This document shows positions 42,045 through 51,017 of a DNA stretch of 64,000 bases, piece by piece. The position numbers and the translations under genes are program-made. This DNA comes from JBPCQA01 sp050998615 (GTDB taxonomy: Bacteria; Actinomycetota; Actinomycetes; Propionibacteriales; Nocardioidaceae), in assembly GCA_050998615.1 (NCBI GenBank), contig JBPCQA010000013.1, positions 62,001 to 126,000 of the forward strand. The letters run 5' to 3'. Under the pieces are notes generated by a model that worked only from the letters and a program-made list of their open reading frames with translations, had not been told where the DNA came from and did no database searches. The stretch's first letter is position 1. Each line of letters starts with the position of its first letter.

Positions 42045-45000
42045 ATGACCCTGCAAGCACTGACGCCGATCGTCGCCGCCGAACCGTCCCTGGCGGCTGT
42101 CCTCGACCAGTCACGCGTGGCCAATACGTCGACCCTAGACGTCACTGGCCCGGCCGCCTTGCGCCCGTTCCTCACTGCCGCGCTCGCCACCGCCGGCCGC
42201 AGCCCCGAGCACTCCACCCCCAACAGCGCCGACCTCGCGACCGACCGGACGATCCTCGTCGTCACGGCGACGGCCCGAGAGGCCGACGAGATTGTCTCCG
42301 GTGTGCAGTGTCTGATCGAGCCCGACTCCGTCGTCAGTTACCCGGCCTGGGAGACCCTTCCCCATGAGCGGCTCTCCCCGCGAGCTGACACCGTCGGCCG
42401 GCGGCTGGCCGTGTTGCGCCGGCTGGTGCACTCAGAAGATCCCGCGGCGGGCCATTCGGCTGTCACGGTGATCGTCGCCCCGGTGCGGTCCGTGCTGCAA
42501 CCGCAGGTCAAGGGTCTCGGTGACCTGGAGCCGGTCGCGTTGCAGGTAGGTGACGAGGTCGAGCTCGATGATGTGGTACGCCGACTGGCCGCGGCCGCCT
42601 ATCAGCGCGTCGATCTGGTGGAGCGGCGTGGTGAGTTCGCGGTGCGCGGCGGCATCGTCGACGTCTTCCCACCCACCGAAGAACACCCACTTCGGTTGGA
42701 GTTCTTCGGCGACGTGGTCGATGAGATCCGGAGCTTTGCGGTTGCCGATCAGCGCTCGTTGGAGCCCGCGCCCGACGGGTTGTGGGCACCCCCGTGTCGA
42801 GAGCTGCTGCTCACCGAGCAGGTGCGTGAGCGCGCCCGGGCGCTGGCCCAGTCCCACCCCGAGCTTCGCGAGATGCTCGACCGGATGGCTGAGGGCCACG
42901 CGGTCGAGGGGATGGAGTCGTTGGCACCTGCACTCGTCGACGAGATGGAGTTGCTCGTCGACCTGCTGCCTGCCGACGCACTCGTCTTGGTGTGCGATCC
43001 CGAGCGGGTCCGGGCGCGCGCCCATGACCTGGTGGCCACGAGTCAGGAGTTCCTGCAGGCCTCCTGGGCCGCGGCCGCGGGGGGCGGCCAGGCGCCCATC
43101 GACGTCGGCGCAGCGGCGTACCGCACGTTGGGAGACGTACGCACCCACACCCTCGCCCGCGGAGTCTCCTGGTGGTCGCTCTCGCCCCTCGGCCCTAGCC
43201 CGACAGCTGAGCAGCGCGGGCTGAGTCCGACAATTGAGCAGCGCGGCCTGGGGCCGGGCCTGGACGAGCCGGTCATGATGCCCTCGCTGCGAACCGAAAC
43301 CGGCGAGATCGTCTCGATCGATGTCGAGACGACGTCTGCGGTAGACGCACTGGCGGTCAATGTGCGGGCCGCCGAGGCCTACCGCGGCGACACGGTGCAC
43401 GCGGTCGAGGACCTCGCCCGCTACGTCACGCAACGCCGCAAGGTTGTGGTGGTCACCGAAGGACACGGCCCCGGCCAACGCCTGGTCGAGGTGCTCAAGG
43501 GACATGACATCGCGGCCCGCTTCGTCGACGACCTGGCTGGCCCGCTGCCCGAAGGCGTGGTGCAGGTCGTGCAGGGCAGCCTCGCCCATGGATTCGTCGC
43601 GGACGCGATCATGCTGGTGGTGCTCACCGGTGACGACCTGACAAGTCAGCAGACCATCAGCAGAGACCCACAGCGGATGCCGTCGCGTCGGCGCAAGCAG
43701 ATCGACCCCCTCGAGCTCAGGACCGGCGATGCGGTCGTGCACGAACAGCACGGAATCGGTCGGTATGTCGAAATGGTCCAACGCACGGTTGCCGGTGCCG
43801 CCCGCGAATACCTGGTGATCGAGTACGCCGCGTCCAAGCGCGGCCAGCCGACTGACAAACTGTTCGTACCGACCGACCAACTCGACCAGGTGACCAGGTA
43901 CGTCGGCGGTGAGCAGCCGTCGCTGGACCGACTTGGCGGCTCGGACTGGAGCAAGCGCAAGGGCCGCGCCCGCAAGGCGGTGCGCCAGATTGCTGCGGAG
44001 CTGATCAAGCTCTACGCGGCTCGACAAGCCACCAAGGGGCATGCGTTCGGGCCGGACTCGCCCTGGCAGCGCGAGCTCGAGGATGCCTTCCCCTATGTCG
44101 AAACGCCTGACCAGCTCGCGAGTGTCGAGGAGGTCAAGCGCGACATGGAGCAGCCGGTGCCGATGGACCGGCTGATTTGTGGGGATGTGGGCTACGGCAA
44201 GACCGAGATCGCCGTCCGGGCCGCGTTCAAGGCAGTGCAAGACGGCAAGCAGGTCGCCGTACTCGTCCCAACGACCCTACTCGTGCAACAACACTCCCAG
44301 ACGTTCGGAGAGCGGTTTGCCGGATTCCCGGTCATCGTGAAGCCGCTAAGCCGCTTCCAGTCGGATCTGGAAGCACGGCAGACCATCGAGGGGTTGCGCG
44401 CCGGCACGGTTGACGTCGTGATCGGCACCCATCGGCTGTTCAACTCCGAGGTGAAGCTAAAGGCTCTCGGGCTCGTCGTCGTCGACGAGGAGCAGCGGTT
44501 CGGCGTGGAACACAAGGAGGCGCTCAAGCGGATGCGCACGGCGGTCGACGTGCTGAGCATGTCGGCAACGCCCATCCCGCGAACGCTGGAGATGGCGATC
44601 ACCGGGATCCGGGAGATGTCGACGATCACGACGCCGCCTGAGGAGCGGCACCCCGTGCTGACATTCGTCGGCAACTACGACGCGGCACAGGTGGTCGCGG
44701 CGATTCGGCGCGAGCTGCTCCGTGAGGGTCAGGTCTTCTACATCCACAACCGGGTGCACAGCATTGACAGAGCGGTCGCCAGGCTGCGTGAAATGGTGCC
44801 GGAGGCGCGGATCACCGTCGCGCACGGCCAGATGAACGAAAACCGGCTCGAGCAGGTGATGCTCGACTTCTGGGAGCGCAAGTCCGACGTCTTGGTGTGC
44901 ACCACGATCGTCGAGTCGGGCCTGGACGTGGCCAATGCCAACACGTTGATCATCGAACGGGCCGACCTGCTGGGTCTCTCGCAGCTCCATCAGCTGCGCG

Positions 45001-45758
45001 GGAGGGTCGGTCGCGGCGGCGAACGCGCCTACGCCTACTTCCTGTATCCACCCGAGAAGCCACTCACCGAAACAGCCCACGAGAGGCTGGAGACGATCGC
45101 CCAGAACTTCGATCTCGGCGCCGGGATCAAGGTGGCGATGAAGGACCTGGAGATCCGCGGCGCCGGCAACCTGCTCGGCGGTGAGCAGTCCGGCCACATC
45201 GCCGATGTCGGCTTCGACCTCTATGTTCGCCTGGTCGGGGAGGCCGTCGCGGAGTATCGCGGCGACGCCCCCGTCGACGAGCCCGAGGTCAAGATCGAGC
45301 TGCCCGTCGACGCGCACATTCCCCATGCTTACGTCCCGAGTGAGCGGTTGCGACTGGAAATGTACAAGCGGCTGGCCGAGGTGCGCACGGCTGAGCAGAT
45401 CGCGGCGGTCTGGGCCGAGTTGCACGACCGGTACGGCGCGCTGCCGCCCGCGGTCGACAACCTCCTGGCGGTCGCGGCGCTACGGGTCAAAGCACGAGAC
45501 GCCAAACTCACCGATATCAAGGCGCAAGGCACCTACATCCGCTTCGCCCCGGTGGATCTGCCCGACTCGGTGCGCGTACGAATCGACAGGCTCTACCCCA
45601 AGACGATCGTCAAGACCGCCACGCACAGCATCTTGGTGCCGCGTCCAATGACTGCCAGGGTCGGAGGCGCGCAGGTGCGAGACGTGGCCGTGCTGGAGTG
45701 GGCCGGGCGGGTCATCGACGACATCATCGCGGGCAGCCGCCTACCGACGCCCCGGTGA
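42045..45758 (+). CDS. mfd: Transcription-repair coupling factor
   Basis: A 1237-residue ATP-dependent translocase that removes stalled RNA polymerase and brings in UvrA. From the N-terminus: a UvrB-homology region (VSYPAWETLPHERLSPRADTV, RGEFAVRGGIVDVFPPTEEHPLRLEFFGD), the RNA-polymerase-interaction domain (LRTGDAVVHEQHGIGRYVEM), and a RecG-like helicase with Walker A ICGDVGYGKTEIA, VVDEEQRFGVEHKE, SATPIPRTL, and HNRVHSIDRAV. The TRG motif and C-terminal domain follow. A partial internal duplication (SPTAEQRGLSPTIEQRGLGPG near residue 380-400) sits in a linker. The length is normal. Confidence 0.96.
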   Translation: MTLQALTPIVAAEPSLAAVLDQSRVANTSTLDVTGPAALRPFLTAALATAGRSPEHSTPNSADLATDRTILVVTATAREADEIVSGVQCLIEPDSVVSYPAWETLPHERLSPRADTVGRRLAVLRRLVHSEDPAAGHSAVTVIVAPVRSVLQPQVKGLGDLEPVALQVGDEVELDDVVRRLAAAAYQRVDLVERRGEFAVRGGIVDVFPPTEEHPLRLEFFGDVVDEIRSFAVADQRSLEPAPDGLWAPPCRELLLTEQVRERARALAQSHPELREMLDRMAEGHAVEGMESLAPALVDEMELLVDLLPADALVLVCDPERVRARAHDLVATSQEFLQASWAAAAGGGQAPIDVGAAAYRTLGDVRTHTLARGVSWWSLSPLGPSPTAEQRGLSPTIEQRGLGPGLDEPVMMPSLRTETGEIVSIDVETTSAVDALAVNVRAAEAYRGDTVHAVEDLARYVTQRRKVVVVTEGHGPGQRLVEVLKGHDIAARFVDDLAGPLPEGVVQVVQGSLAHGFVADAIMLVVLTGDDLTSQQTISRDPQRMPSRRRKQIDPLELRTGDAVVHEQHGIGRYVEMVQRTVAGAAREYLVIEYAASKRGQPTDKLFVPTDQLDQVTRYVGGEQPSLDRLGGSDWSKRKGRARKAVRQIAAELIKLYAARQATKGHAFGPDSPWQRELEDAFPYVETPDQLASVEEVKRDMEQPVPMDRLICGDVGYGKTEIAVRAAFKAVQDGKQVAVLVPTTLLVQQHSQTFGERFAGFPVIVKPLSRFQSDLEARQTIEGLRAGTVDVVIGTHRLFNSEVKLKALGLVVVDEEQRFGVEHKEALKRMRTAVDVLSMSATPIPRTLEMAITGIREMSTITTPPEERHPVLTFVGNYDAAQVVAAIRRELLREGQVFYIHNRVHSIDRAVARLREMVPEARITVAHGQMNENRLEQVMLDFWERKSDVLVCTTIVESGLDVANANTLIIERADLLGLSQLHQLRGRVGRGGERAYAYFLYPPEKPLTETAHERLETIAQNFDLGAGIKVAMKDLEIRGAGNLLGGEQSGHIADVGFDLYVRLVGEAVAEYRGDAPVDEPEVKIELPVDAHIPHAYVPSERLRLEMYKRLAEVRTAEQIAAVWAELHDRYGALPPAVDNLLAVAALRVKARDAKLTDIKAQGTYIRFAPVDLPDSVRVRIDRLYPKTIVKTATHSILVPRPMTARVGGAQVRDVAVLEWAGRVIDDIIAGSRLPTPR

Positions 45759-45830
45759 GCCGAACCGCACCCGGGCCCGGACAGGGATGCGGGTCCTGAA
45801 ACCGGCGTGCCGGCAACGGCGTACTAGATT

Positions 45831-45881
45831 AGAGCCCGCGCAGAAAGGGGAGCCCGGCGATTTCCTACCTGTGCCGGCTCT
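45831..45881 (+). repeat. AGAGCCCGC-family long hairpin, copy C
   Basis: AGAGCCCGCGCAG (45831-45843) pairs with CTGTGCCGGCTCT (45869-45881) with one mismatch and one G-T. The inner GGGGA/TCCT may add pairs. It resembles copy B at 39454 in sequence, length and orientation, and lies 73 bases after the mfd stop, before the lipoprotein gene. Confidence 0.7.
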
Positions 45882-45926
45882 TGGAGCCCGCGTCATCGAC
45901 GACATCGCCACAAGGAGTGCTAAACC

Positions 45927-46631
45927 GTGACCCCTCGCCGTCCCTCGCGTCGCTGCCGCGTCATCAGTGTCGGCCTCGCCGTGTTCGCGATGGCCGGCTG
46001 TGGCACCAGTCTTCACCCGGGCACCGCCGCGATCGTCAACGGTTCGTCGATTCCGCAAAGTCGTGTTGACGGCCTTGTGCAAGCTGCCTGCCAGTACATC
46101 CAGCTGAATCGGATCGCGGGACACACCGGCACCCAGCCAAACACCGCGATGGCTTCGCTGAAGTCCACGTTCGCCCAATCGCTCATCTCGTTCCAGCTGA
46201 CCGACAAGGCATTCTCCAACCTGCACCTAAGCGTCAGCGACGCCTCGGTTGCCAAGGTTGTGGCGGCTGGTTCGGTGCAGTTGCCGGCCGGCCTGAGCGA
46301 CACCAACAAGGAGCTGCTCACCACGTTCTTCCACAATTCGGCCAAGTTCCAGCTCGAGGAGGCAGTGATCGGAGCGCACCTGAAGAATCCCGCTGTCACC
46401 AATGCCGACCATGTTCAGCAAAGCGATCAGACGGCCGCCGCGGGCTATCTGCACACGTTCATCACCCACCAAAGCGTGTCAGTAAACCCGAGCTATGGCC
46501 GGTGGACCGGGCAGGCGGTGACCCCGGGTTCCGGCTCGCTGTCCGTCCCGGTTTCTGCCGCTGCAAAGCAACCGTTCCCCAACGGCAGCACGTCGGCGAC
46601 CGACCTGCCGCCCTCACAAGTCTGCGGCTGA
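45927..46631 (+). CDS. SurA-N-like lipoprotein
   Basis: A 234-residue predicted lipoprotein. The signal is basic then hydrophobic (RRCRVISVGLAVFAMAGC) with lipidated C25. The mature part begins HPGTAAIVNGSSIPQSRVDGLV, the typical start of SurA-N/peptidyl-prolyl isomerase chaperone domains, but no PPIase domain follows. The latter part is Ser/Thr/Pro-rich. It lies between mfd and mazG, near the place of lpqU in mycobacteria, though the sequence type is different. It probably acts in folding of exported proteins; this is inference from the domain. Confidence 0.82.
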   Translation: MTPRRPSRRCRVISVGLAVFAMAGCGTSLHPGTAAIVNGSSIPQSRVDGLVQAACQYIQLNRIAGHTGTQPNTAMASLKSTFAQSLISFQLTDKAFSNLHLSVSDASVAKVVAAGSVQLPAGLSDTNKELLTTFFHNSAKFQLEEAVIGAHLKNPAVTNADHVQQSDQTAAAGYLHTFITHQSVSVNPSYGRWTGQAVTPGSGSLSVPVSAAAKQPFPNGSTSATDLPPSQVCG

Positions 46632-46634
46632 GCC

Positions 46635-47630
46635 GTGGGGCGCCTCGTCGTCATGCTGTCCAGTCCGAGGCTGCCCGCGGGGCTGTTGACCGGCCAGGCC
46701 TGGCGGGCCATCGAGTCGGCCGACGTGGTCACCGCGGCCGACACCGCAGCGCCGTTGCCACAAGCCGTGATGGCGCACGACGTTCCGGTCGAGCCGACAC
46801 CCGACGCCACCGGCTCCGGCCTGCTGGCCCGGGCAGCCGACTCCACGCTGGTGTGGTTGGCGGCGCCAGACGGTGACGAGACGTTGCTGCGCGAGCTCGC
46901 CGGTGACGTCGTACGACGGGCCGACAGCGGGCGGGAGGGGCCCGAGCTGGAAGTCCTCGTCGGGTCTTTCGATCCCGCCGGGTCGCGGCTGCTGGACCTG
47001 GTCACGGTGATGGACCGGCTCCGCACCGAATGCCCCTGGGATCAACAACAGACCCACGAGTCCTTGGTGCGGTACCTGATCGAGGAAGCCTACGAGACGG
47101 TCGAGGCGATCGAGATTGGTGACAGCCAGCATCTGCAAGAGGAGCTCGGCGACCTGTTGTTGCAGATCATGTTCCATGCCCGCATCGCTTCCGACGACCC
47201 GGCGGAGCCGTTCGACATCGATGACGTGGCCGGTGCGATCGTGGCGAAGCTGATTCGCCGCCACCCGCATGTCTTCGCCGATGTGGAGGTCGGCGACGCC
47301 GCCGAGGTCGAGGCCGACTGGGAGTCGATCAAGACGCAGGAGAAGGCCCGGCGGTCGTCTATGGACGGCCTGCCGCCCGGCCTGCCCGCGCTCAGTTTGG
47401 CCGCGAACGTGGTCGGACGGGCGAAGACGGGCCTGAGTGTGCCCACCCCGGCGGACACCGTCTACACGGCCGAGACTCTCGGTGAGGTGTTGTTCGCGCT
47501 GGCTGCTGCGGCTCAGGCCGCGGGCATCGACCCGGAGCAGGCACTGCGACACCGCGTACGCCGGGAGATCGCCGAGGTACGGGCAGCCGAACAGCGTGCC
47601 CTGCAAGTTGACGCGGCTCCATCCGGTTAG
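46635..47630 (+). CDS. mazG: Nucleoside triphosphate pyrophosphohydrolase MazG
   Basis: A 331-residue protein. The C-terminal MazG domain has LLDLVTVMDRLRTECPWDQQQTHESLVRYLIEEAYETVEAI, the EExxE metal set, LQEELGDLLLQIMFHARIA, and KLIRRHPHVF. The first 110 residues are a divergent, possibly inactive methylase-like region, as in Rv1021. MazG cleaves NTPs, including oxidised dCTP in mycobacteria, to monophosphate and pyrophosphate. The GTG start lies three bases after the lipoprotein stop. Confidence 0.93.
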   Translation: MGRLVVMLSSPRLPAGLLTGQAWRAIESADVVTAADTAAPLPQAVMAHDVPVEPTPDATGSGLLARAADSTLVWLAAPDGDETLLRELAGDVVRRADSGREGPELEVLVGSFDPAGSRLLDLVTVMDRLRTECPWDQQQTHESLVRYLIEEAYETVEAIEIGDSQHLQEELGDLLLQIMFHARIASDDPAEPFDIDDVAGAIVAKLIRRHPHVFADVEVGDAAEVEADWESIKTQEKARRSSMDGLPPGLPALSLAANVVGRAKTGLSVPTPADTVYTAETLGEVLFALAAAAQAAGIDPEQALRHRVRREIAEVRAAEQRALQVDAAPSG

Positions 47631-47668
47631 GCTGACGTCGACGTACGCGAGCAGGCGAGGAGAGGTTT

Positions 47669-48958
47669 GTGCCCTATATCGAGACTGTCGGCGCGCGAGA
47701 GATTTTGGACTCCCGTGGCAACCCCACCATCGAGGTCGAGGCCCTTCTTGACACCGGCGTGATATCGCGGGCAGCCGTGCCGTCGGGTGCTTCCACCGGC
47801 CAGTTCGAGGCCGTCGAGCTGCGAGACGGCGGCAGCCGCTACTCCGGTAGGGGCGTCGGCGCCGCGGTCAAGGCGGTCAACGACGTGATCAGTCCAGCCA
47901 TCGCGGGCATGCAAGTCGACCAGCAACGCGCCATCGACCAGGCGCTGCTCGACCTGGACGGCACACCCAACAAGGCGAAGCTCGGTGCCAACGCGATCCT
48001 CGGGGTCTCGTTGGCTGTAGCGCGGGCGGCCGCGGAGTCGGCGGAACTGCCTCTGTTCCGGTACGTCGGGGGACCGAACGCGCACCTGTTGCCGGTCCCG
48101 ATGATGAACATCCTCAACGGTGGTGCGCACGCCGACAGCAATGTCGACATCCAGGAGTTCATGGTGGCGCCGATCGGGGCAGCCACGTTCGCCGAAGCAC
48201 TCGAGCACGGGGTGGCTGTCTACCATGCGCTCAAGGGCGTGTTGAAGGACCGTGGCCTCGCCACCGGCCTCGGTGACGAGGGAGGCTTCGCGCCCGACCT
48301 CGGGTCCAACCGTGAGGCCCTCGACCTGATCGCGGTCGCCGTCGACAAAGCCGGCCTTCGGCTCGGCACCGATATCGCGCTCGCGTTCGACGTCGCCGCC
48401 TCCGAGCTGTACGACACATCGGCCGGGCACTACGTCTTCGAGGGGGCCGCCAAGTCCGCGGAGCAGATGGCGAGCTATTACTCCGAGCTGATCGATGCCT
48501 ACCCGATCGTCTCGGTCGAAGATCCGCTGAGCGAGGACGACTGGGCGGGCTGGCAGGCCATCACCGCGTCGGTCGGTGACCAGGTGCAGATCGTCGGAGA
48601 CGACATCTTCGTCACCAACGTCGAACGGTTGCAGCGCGGCATCGACGAGCACTCGGCCAATGCGCTGCTCGTCAAGGTCAACCAGATCGGCACGCTGACC
48701 GAGACGCTCGACGCGGTCGACCTGGCCCACCGTAACGCGATGCGCTGCCAGTTCAGTCACCGGTCGGGTGAGACCGAAGACACCACGATCGCTGACCTCG
48801 TGGTGGCGACCAACTGCGGCCAGATCAAGAGTGGTGCACCGGCCAGGTCCGAGCGGGTCGCCAAATACAACCAGTTGCTGCGGGTCGAGGAAGAGCTCCA
48901 CGACGCGGCCCGCTACGCCGGGCGGGGCGCCTTCCCGCGCTACCAGCCTAGGAGCTGA
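47669..48958 (+). CDS. eno: Enolase
   Basis: A 429-residue glycolytic enzyme converting 2-phosphoglycerate to phosphoenolpyruvate. Landmarks: AREILDSRGNPTIEVE, GASTGQFEAVELRDGG (loop 1), PMMNILNGGAHADSNVDIQEFM, GDEGGFAPDL, the Mg ligands VSVEDPLSEDDW and VGDDIFVTN, and LLVKVNQIGTLTET with catalytic Lys followed by SHRSGETEDTTIADL. GGAGAGG precedes the GTG. It is the first of a tight run with ftsB/divIC, DUF501 and ppx. Confidence 0.98.
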   Translation: MPYIETVGAREILDSRGNPTIEVEALLDTGVISRAAVPSGASTGQFEAVELRDGGSRYSGRGVGAAVKAVNDVISPAIAGMQVDQQRAIDQALLDLDGTPNKAKLGANAILGVSLAVARAAAESAELPLFRYVGGPNAHLLPVPMMNILNGGAHADSNVDIQEFMVAPIGAATFAEALEHGVAVYHALKGVLKDRGLATGLGDEGGFAPDLGSNREALDLIAVAVDKAGLRLGTDIALAFDVAASELYDTSAGHYVFEGAAKSAEQMASYYSELIDAYPIVSVEDPLSEDDWAGWQAITASVGDQVQIVGDDIFVTNVERLQRGIDEHSANALLVKVNQIGTLTETLDAVDLAHRNAMRCQFSHRSGETEDTTIADLVVATNCGQIKSGAPARSERVAKYNQLLRVEEELHDAARYAGRGAFPRYQPRS

Positions 48959-48961
48959 CCG

Positions 48962-49579
48962 GTGATGTCACCGCGTCCCCGGGGCTCGTCGGCACCCGGG
49001 CGGGGCCGGCCGGGTGCGGGCCGTCGTCGCGTCCGTGACGCGCCGGCCACTCGACGTACGTCGAGAGTCGAACACTCGCCGCAGTCGCCTCGCACAACAG
49101 CGTCGGCGCGCTCCAAACTCACCGGGCGGGCGGCGATCCTGGCCCTGATTTTGGCAGTGTTGGCGGTTTCCTACGCGTCGAGCGTGCGGGCGTGGCTCAA
49201 ACAACGCAGCGACGTGAACACGTTGACGGCCGAGATCGCCAGCCGCCGTGCGCAGGTGGCCGAGCTCGAGCAGTCCAAGCGCCGTTGGCATGACCCCGCC
49301 TACATCGAGACGCAGGCTCGGTTGCGCTTCGGGTGGGTCCTGCCCGGTGAGATCGGCTACCACGTCATCGGCGCCGATGGGCAGGTGTGGACCGACGGCA
49401 CCCGTGCGTTGTCGGCCCCAGACGCGATCACCACCGCGTCGCCGCAGGAGTGGTGGCAACGCGAGTGGGGGAGCGTCGTCCAGGCCGCCAAGACGCCCGA
49501 GCAGGTCGCGGCTGCGACGCTCAAGAAGCCCCGACCCGCAGCTCGGATCGGCCCGCAAACCCATCCCCAACACCGGTGA
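48962..49579 (+). CDS. FtsB/DivIC-family septum formation initiator
   Basis: A 205-residue single-pass protein. After about 55 basic, Pro/Arg-rich residues comes one helix (AAILALILAVLAVSYASSV), then a leucine-zipper-like coiled coil (LKQRSDVNTLTAEIASRRAQVAELEQSKRRWHDPAYIETQARLRFGWVLPGEIGY), exactly the FtsB/DivIC layout (Rv1024). It takes part in the FtsQLB divisome complex. It starts by GTG at 48962, or ATG at 48965, four to seven bases after eno. It overlaps the next gene by GTGA. Confidence 0.92.
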   Translation: MMSPRPRGSSAPGRGRPGAGRRRVRDAPATRRTSRVEHSPQSPRTTASARSKLTGRAAILALILAVLAVSYASSVRAWLKQRSDVNTLTAEIASRRAQVAELEQSKRRWHDPAYIETQARLRFGWVLPGEIGYHVIGADGQVWTDGTRALSAPDAITTASPQEWWQREWGSVVQAAKTPEQVAAATLKKPRPAARIGPQTHPQHR

Positions 49580-50085
49580 GCGCTCTTACTAACGTTGACG
49601 TCCGTGCCGTGCGAGCCCAGCTTGGCCGGCCGCCCCGTGACGCGGTGAGGGTCGCGCATCGTTGTCCGTGCGGCAATCCCGATGTGGTGGCGACGGCACC
49701 ACGACTCGCTGACGGCACCCCGTTTCCCACGTTCTACTACCTCACCTGTCCCCGGGCTGTTGCGAAGATCGGCACTTTGGAGGCAAGCGGTCTGATGAAG
49801 CAGATGACCGAACGCATTGGCGTCGACTCGCCGCTCGCCGACCGATATCGCCGGGCGCATGCCGCCTATCTCGCGGCCCGCGCGGAACACGGCCATGTGC
49901 CCGAGATCGAGGGCCTGTCGGCCGGCGGGATGCCTGACCGGGTGAAGTGCCTGCACGCTTTGGTGGCACATTCGTTGGCGACCGGTCCAGGCGCCAACCC
50001 GCTGGGAGACGAGGCGCTCGCGATGGTGGGGCCCTGGTGGCGGGAGGGCCCGTGCGTTCGGGTCGACGAAGGGGACACGGCGTGA
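49576..50085 (+). CDS. DUF501-family protein
   Basis: A 169-residue protein of the conserved actinobacterial DUF501 family (Rv1025). It contains AHRCPCGNPDVVATAPRL, with two cysteines, and FPTFYYLTCPRAVAKIGTLEASGLMKQM, then HAAYLAAR and GGMPDRVKCLHALVAHSLATGPGANPLGDEAL, the family core with cysteines and histidines that could bind metal. Function is not known. It is coupled to ftsB/divIC before it and ppx after it by GTGA overlaps. Confidence 0.93.
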   Translation: MSALTNVDVRAVRAQLGRPPRDAVRVAHRCPCGNPDVVATAPRLADGTPFPTFYYLTCPRAVAKIGTLEASGLMKQMTERIGVDSPLADRYRRAHAAYLAARAEHGHVPEIEGLSAGGMPDRVKCLHALVAHSLATGPGANPLGDEALAMVGPWWREGPCVRVDEGDTA

Positions 50086-51017
50086 CCAGGGTCGCCGCCA
50101 TCGACTGCGGCACCAACTCGCTGCGCCTGCTGGTGGCGGACATCGACCCGCGCTCCGGGGACACGGTGCAGCTTGACCGTCGTACGACGATCGTGCGGCT
50201 CGGCCAAGACATCGATCGGACCGGGGTCTTCGCCGATGCCGCGCTGGCCCGCACGTTCGCGACCCTGGCGGACTACGCCCGCATCATCGACGGTCTCGAG
50301 GTCGAGGCGGTGCGGCTCGTCGCAACGTCGGCGGCGCGCGACGCCGGCAACCGGGAGCGGTTCTTGGCCGGGGTGCGCGCCCGGATCGGTGTCGACGCGG
50401 AGATCTTGACCGGTGCCGAGGAGGCTCGGCTGTCCTACGACGGAGCCACCCGCCGGCTTGTCGACCGCCCGGAGATCGCGCCACCGATCCTGGTTGTCGA
50501 CATCGGTGGCGGGTCGACCGAGTTCGTCATACGGCTGTCGGCATCCGACGAAATCGACGGCGAGTCCGTCGACGTCGGGTCGGTCCGGCTGACCGAGCGG
50601 CATCTCGTGGGCGACCCACCGACCAAGCCCCAGGTCGACGCCGTCGTTGCCGACGTCGACGCGGCCTTGGCTTCCCTTCGGCTGCCCCTGGACACGGTGG
50701 GTACCCTCGTCGGAGTGGCGGGGACGATCACGACACTTGCTGCGATGGTGCTCGACCTGCCCACGTATGACCGGGAGCGAGTCAACGAGGCCTGGCTTGC
50801 CAGCTCCGATGTGCTGGCAACGATCGACAGAGTCGTCGCGATGAGCGTGGCGCGGCGCCGGGCGCTGCCGTTCATGCACCCTGACCGCGCCGACGTCATC
50901 GGGGCAGGCGCGTTGGTGCTGGGTGGCGTCGTACGCAGGATCGGGCTCGCGGAGCTGCTCGTCTCGTCTCACGACATCCTGGACGGTGTCGCCTGGTCGT
51001 TGCTGCCTCGTGGCTGA
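50082..51017 (+). CDS. ppx: Exopolyphosphatase/guanosine pentaphosphatase family protein
   Basis: A 311-residue Ppx/GppA ASKHA-fold enzyme (like Rv1026), which removes terminal phosphate from polyphosphate or pppGpp. Motifs: VAAIDCGTNSLRLLVADI (phosphate 1), VRLVATSAARDAGNRERF, ILTGAEEARLSYDGA, ILVVDIGGGSTEFVI (phosphate 2) and VGVAGTITTLAAM. It is the short form without the C-terminal HD domain of E. coli Ppx. It starts by GTG overlapping DUF501 and overlaps the glycosylase by eight bases. Confidence 0.93.
   Translation: MTRVAAIDCGTNSLRLLVADIDPRSGDTVQLDRRTTIVRLGQDIDRTGVFADAALARTFATLADYARIIDGLEVEAVRLVATSAARDAGNRERFLAGVRARIGVDAEILTGAEEARLSYDGATRRLVDRPEIAPPILVVDIGGGSTEFVIRLSASDEIDGESVDVGSVRLTERHLVGDPPTKPQVDAVVADVDAALASLRLPLDTVGTLVGVAGTITTLAAMVLDLPTYDRERVNEAWLASSDVLATIDRVVAMSVARRRALPFMHPDRADVIGAGALVLGGVVRRIGLAELLVSSHDILDGVAWSLLPRG

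Noticed and set aside
42432..44240. A 602-codon minus-strand open frame across mfd
   Set aside because: mfd coding in the other strand is unmistakable and the antisense product is low-complexity.
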